Of a DNA stretch of 64,000 bases, positions 62,696 through 64,000 are shown one piece after another (position 1 is the stretch's first letter; every line of letters starts with the position of its first letter). The notes below the pieces were generated by a model. The model saw nothing but the letters and a program-made list of their open reading frames with translations. It was not told where the DNA came from and ran no database searches. Origin of the DNA: Terrirubrum flagellatum. GTDB taxonomy: Bacteria; Pseudomonadota; Alphaproteobacteria; Rhizobiales; Beijerinckiaceae. A program made the position numbers and the translations under genes. Where the stretch lies: positions 1,302,001 through 1,366,000 of the forward strand of contig NZ_CP091851.1 in the NCBI RefSeq assembly GCF_022059845.1, written 5' to 3'.

Positions 62696-64000
62696 ATGTC
62701 ACACTTCACTGGACAAGGTTTTTCACGTCGCGCCATGCTGCGCTCGCTTGGCGCGAGCGGCGCAATCGCGGCGACTGGCGCTTCGCTCGGCGGCGCCAGG
62801 GCGCAGTCCGCCAAGAAGATTCTTTATTGGGGTCACACATTTCCGTCGCGGGTGAGGATCGTCAACGAGATCATGGCTCCTGGCTTCAGGAAGGAAGCCG
62901 GGATCGACGTCACGCACGAAGATTTTGAAACCAATCAGAACGAACTGAAAATCATCACCGCATGGGCCGGTGGGGCCGGCGGCCCCGACCTTGTTTCAGT
63001 CGGCGACAGCAACCTGCCGAACTACGTCTATCGCAAGCTGATCGCCCCGGTGGATCCGACTGCGTTTGGCTTCAAGACGCAGGATGAACTTGTCGCGGCC
63101 TACGAGCCCGGGGTGCTTGACGGATTCGTGGTCGATGGGAAGCTCTACGGCATCCCGATGGATCTCGCCTCCATCTCAATGTACTACCGAAAAGACTTCT
63201 TTAAGGAGGTCGGGCTCGATCCCGACCAGCCGCCGCAGACGTGGGAGGACGTCGCTGCGGCCGCTCGAAAATTGCTGAAGACTGACAGCAATGGCAAGGT
63301 GATCCGCGCCGGATGGTCTTGGCTTGCGCGTAGCAATTCGTCGCATTTCTACTATTGGGGAGCGATGCTTCCGCAGAAGGGCGTCGATTTCATTTCAAAG
63401 GACGGCGCGAAGAACGGCTTCAACAACGACGGTGGCGTCGCTGTTCTTGACTACGTCTCCAAGGCTTTTCACGGCTCGAATAAATTCGCCGCGCTTGGCC
63501 TTGCGCCGACAATCAATCCGATTGACGATTTCGGCGCCGGACGTGCGGCTATGATCAACTCCGGCCTCTGGCTCCAGCCGTCGCTTGAGGCCGCCTATCC
63601 GAAGATTACATTCAAGGATGGCGTGTACGGCATCGCGCGACTGCCGCAATTCGCAGGCGGACAGGTTAAGACCCGCCTCAATCCCTGGGTGTGGATGGTG
63701 AGCGCCAGATCGTCTGTGCAAAAGGAAGCTTGGCAGTTCGTCGCCTACATGACGGCCAAGCCGGAGAACCGCAAGGTGTGGCTGCAGCAAGCACAATATG
63801 TCCAGCCTTGGAAAGGCTTCGATCAGGACCCCGCTGTGCAGGCCATTCCTGGCATCAAGTCTTTCCTCGCGGATCTCTCGGTCGGCGTTCCCATGCCGCG
63901 CACCGCTCGCTTCGTCGAGCTCTCGAGCATTGTCGCCAAAGCCTATGATCGTGTGACGGCGAATGGGGAAAAGGCCGAGGTGGTCGTTCCACAATTCGCC
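62696..64000 (+). CDS. Sugar-type ABC substrate-binding protein, SBP family 1 (3' end outside window)
   Basis: The 435 codons visible run to the window edge without a stop. SRRAMLRSLGASGAIAATGASLGGARAQ is a twin-arginine signal. The mature protein resembles SBP_bac_1 receptors of carbohydrate importers (DLVSVGDSNLPNYVYRKLIAPVD, YGIPMDLASISMYYRKDFFKEVGLDPDQPPQTWEDVAAAARKL, MINSGLWLQPSLEAAYPK). AGGGG lies upstream of the ATG, which is 29 bases after the transferase stop. It is thus likely co-transcribed under the ROK operator, with permeases expected beyond the window. Confidence 0.92.
   Translation, partial: MSHFTGQGFSRRAMLRSLGASGAIAATGASLGGARAQSAKKILYWGHTFPSRVRIVNEIMAPGFRKEAGIDVTHEDFETNQNELKIITAWAGGAGGPDLVSVGDSNLPNYVYRKLIAPVDPTAFGFKTQDELVAAYEPGVLDGFVVDGKLYGIPMDLASISMYYRKDFFKEVGLDPDQPPQTWEDVAAAARKLLKTDSNGKVIRAGWSWLARSNSSHFYYWGAMLPQKGVDFISKDGAKNGFNNDGGVAVLDYVSKAFHGSNKFAALGLAPTINPIDDFGAGRAAMINSGLWLQPSLEAAYPKITFKDGVYGIARLPQFAGGQVKTRLNPWVWMVSARSSVQKEAWQFVAYMTAKPENRKVWLQQAQYVQPWKGFDQDPAVQAIPGIKSFLADLSVGVPMPRTARFVELSSIVAKAYDRVTANGEKAEVVVPQFA

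Overview
The window is 64 kb of high-GC, gene-dense DNA. Codon use, the number of ABC importers and the regulator families (FCD-GntR, LysR, ROK) suggest a soil or rhizosphere alphaproteobacterium, probably Hyphomicrobiales. No rRNA, tRNA or core housekeeping gene is present to fix the taxonomy. No CRISPR array, transposase, integrase or phage gene was seen. The content is almost entirely accessory nutrient scavenging: four peptide/nickel-type ABC transporters, two polar-amino-acid ABC transporters, the start of a sugar-type importer, and the enzymes and regulators around them.

Layout. 1-3159: two divergent exported proteins of unknown function (the first cut by the window edge) with a REP-like palindrome between them. 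3566-10832 (minus): SBP, two permeases and two ATPases of a peptide-type importer, followed by an SDR dehydrogenase and a polysaccharide deacetylase. 10951-14112: an FCD-GntR regulator with a consensus operator, a divergent ketopantoate-reductase-like gene and a glutathione transferase. 14149-22942 (minus): a tight eight-gene operon with three tandem NtaA/SnaA/DszA-type flavin monooxygenases, a flavin reductase, an MsnO8-type luciferase-like monooxygenase, a second flavin reductase, a RibBA protein and an MFS exporter. 23229-33832: a peptide-type SBP, a LysR gene with a sigma-54-like promoter, a transporter operon (DppB, DppC, fused ATPase, MATE, EamA) and a fourth NtaA-type monooxygenase. 33866-37035: a polar-amino-acid ABC transporter. 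37574-41198: an AhpD/CMD-domain pair divergent from a LysR gene that is coupled to an FAD monooxygenase. 41230-45551: a second amino-acid ABC transporter and an opine-dehydrogenase-like gene, visibly lower in GC, ending about 20 bases before an amidohydrolase that has lost its N-terminal half. 46274-55108: an operon of two amidohydrolases and a complete peptide-type ABC transporter. 55549-64000: an imidazolonepropionase-like amidohydrolase, aldose epimerase, SIS-domain sugar isomerase, ROK kinase, ROK repressor, gamma-glutamyltransferase-like enzyme and a sugar SBP (cut by the window edge).

How the genes work together. The central block reads as a flavin-dependent oxidation system with its own supply chain: importers bring in a substrate, two reductases make FMNH2, monooxygenases cleave the substrate, and a RibBA protein may feed flavin synthesis. 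The RibB half of that RibBA appears to lack two metal-binding catalytic residues, so it may act only as GTP cyclohydrolase II. In the right-hand block, three sites with a shared arrangement ATTnAATCCA-N5-TGGATTnAAT (two good, one weak) precede the amidohydrolase, the epimerase/SIS-kinase pair and the ROK/gamma-glutamyltransferase pair. This points to one ROK-controlled regulon for an amino-linked sugar or gamma-glutamyl-type compound. Substrates throughout are inferred, not shown.
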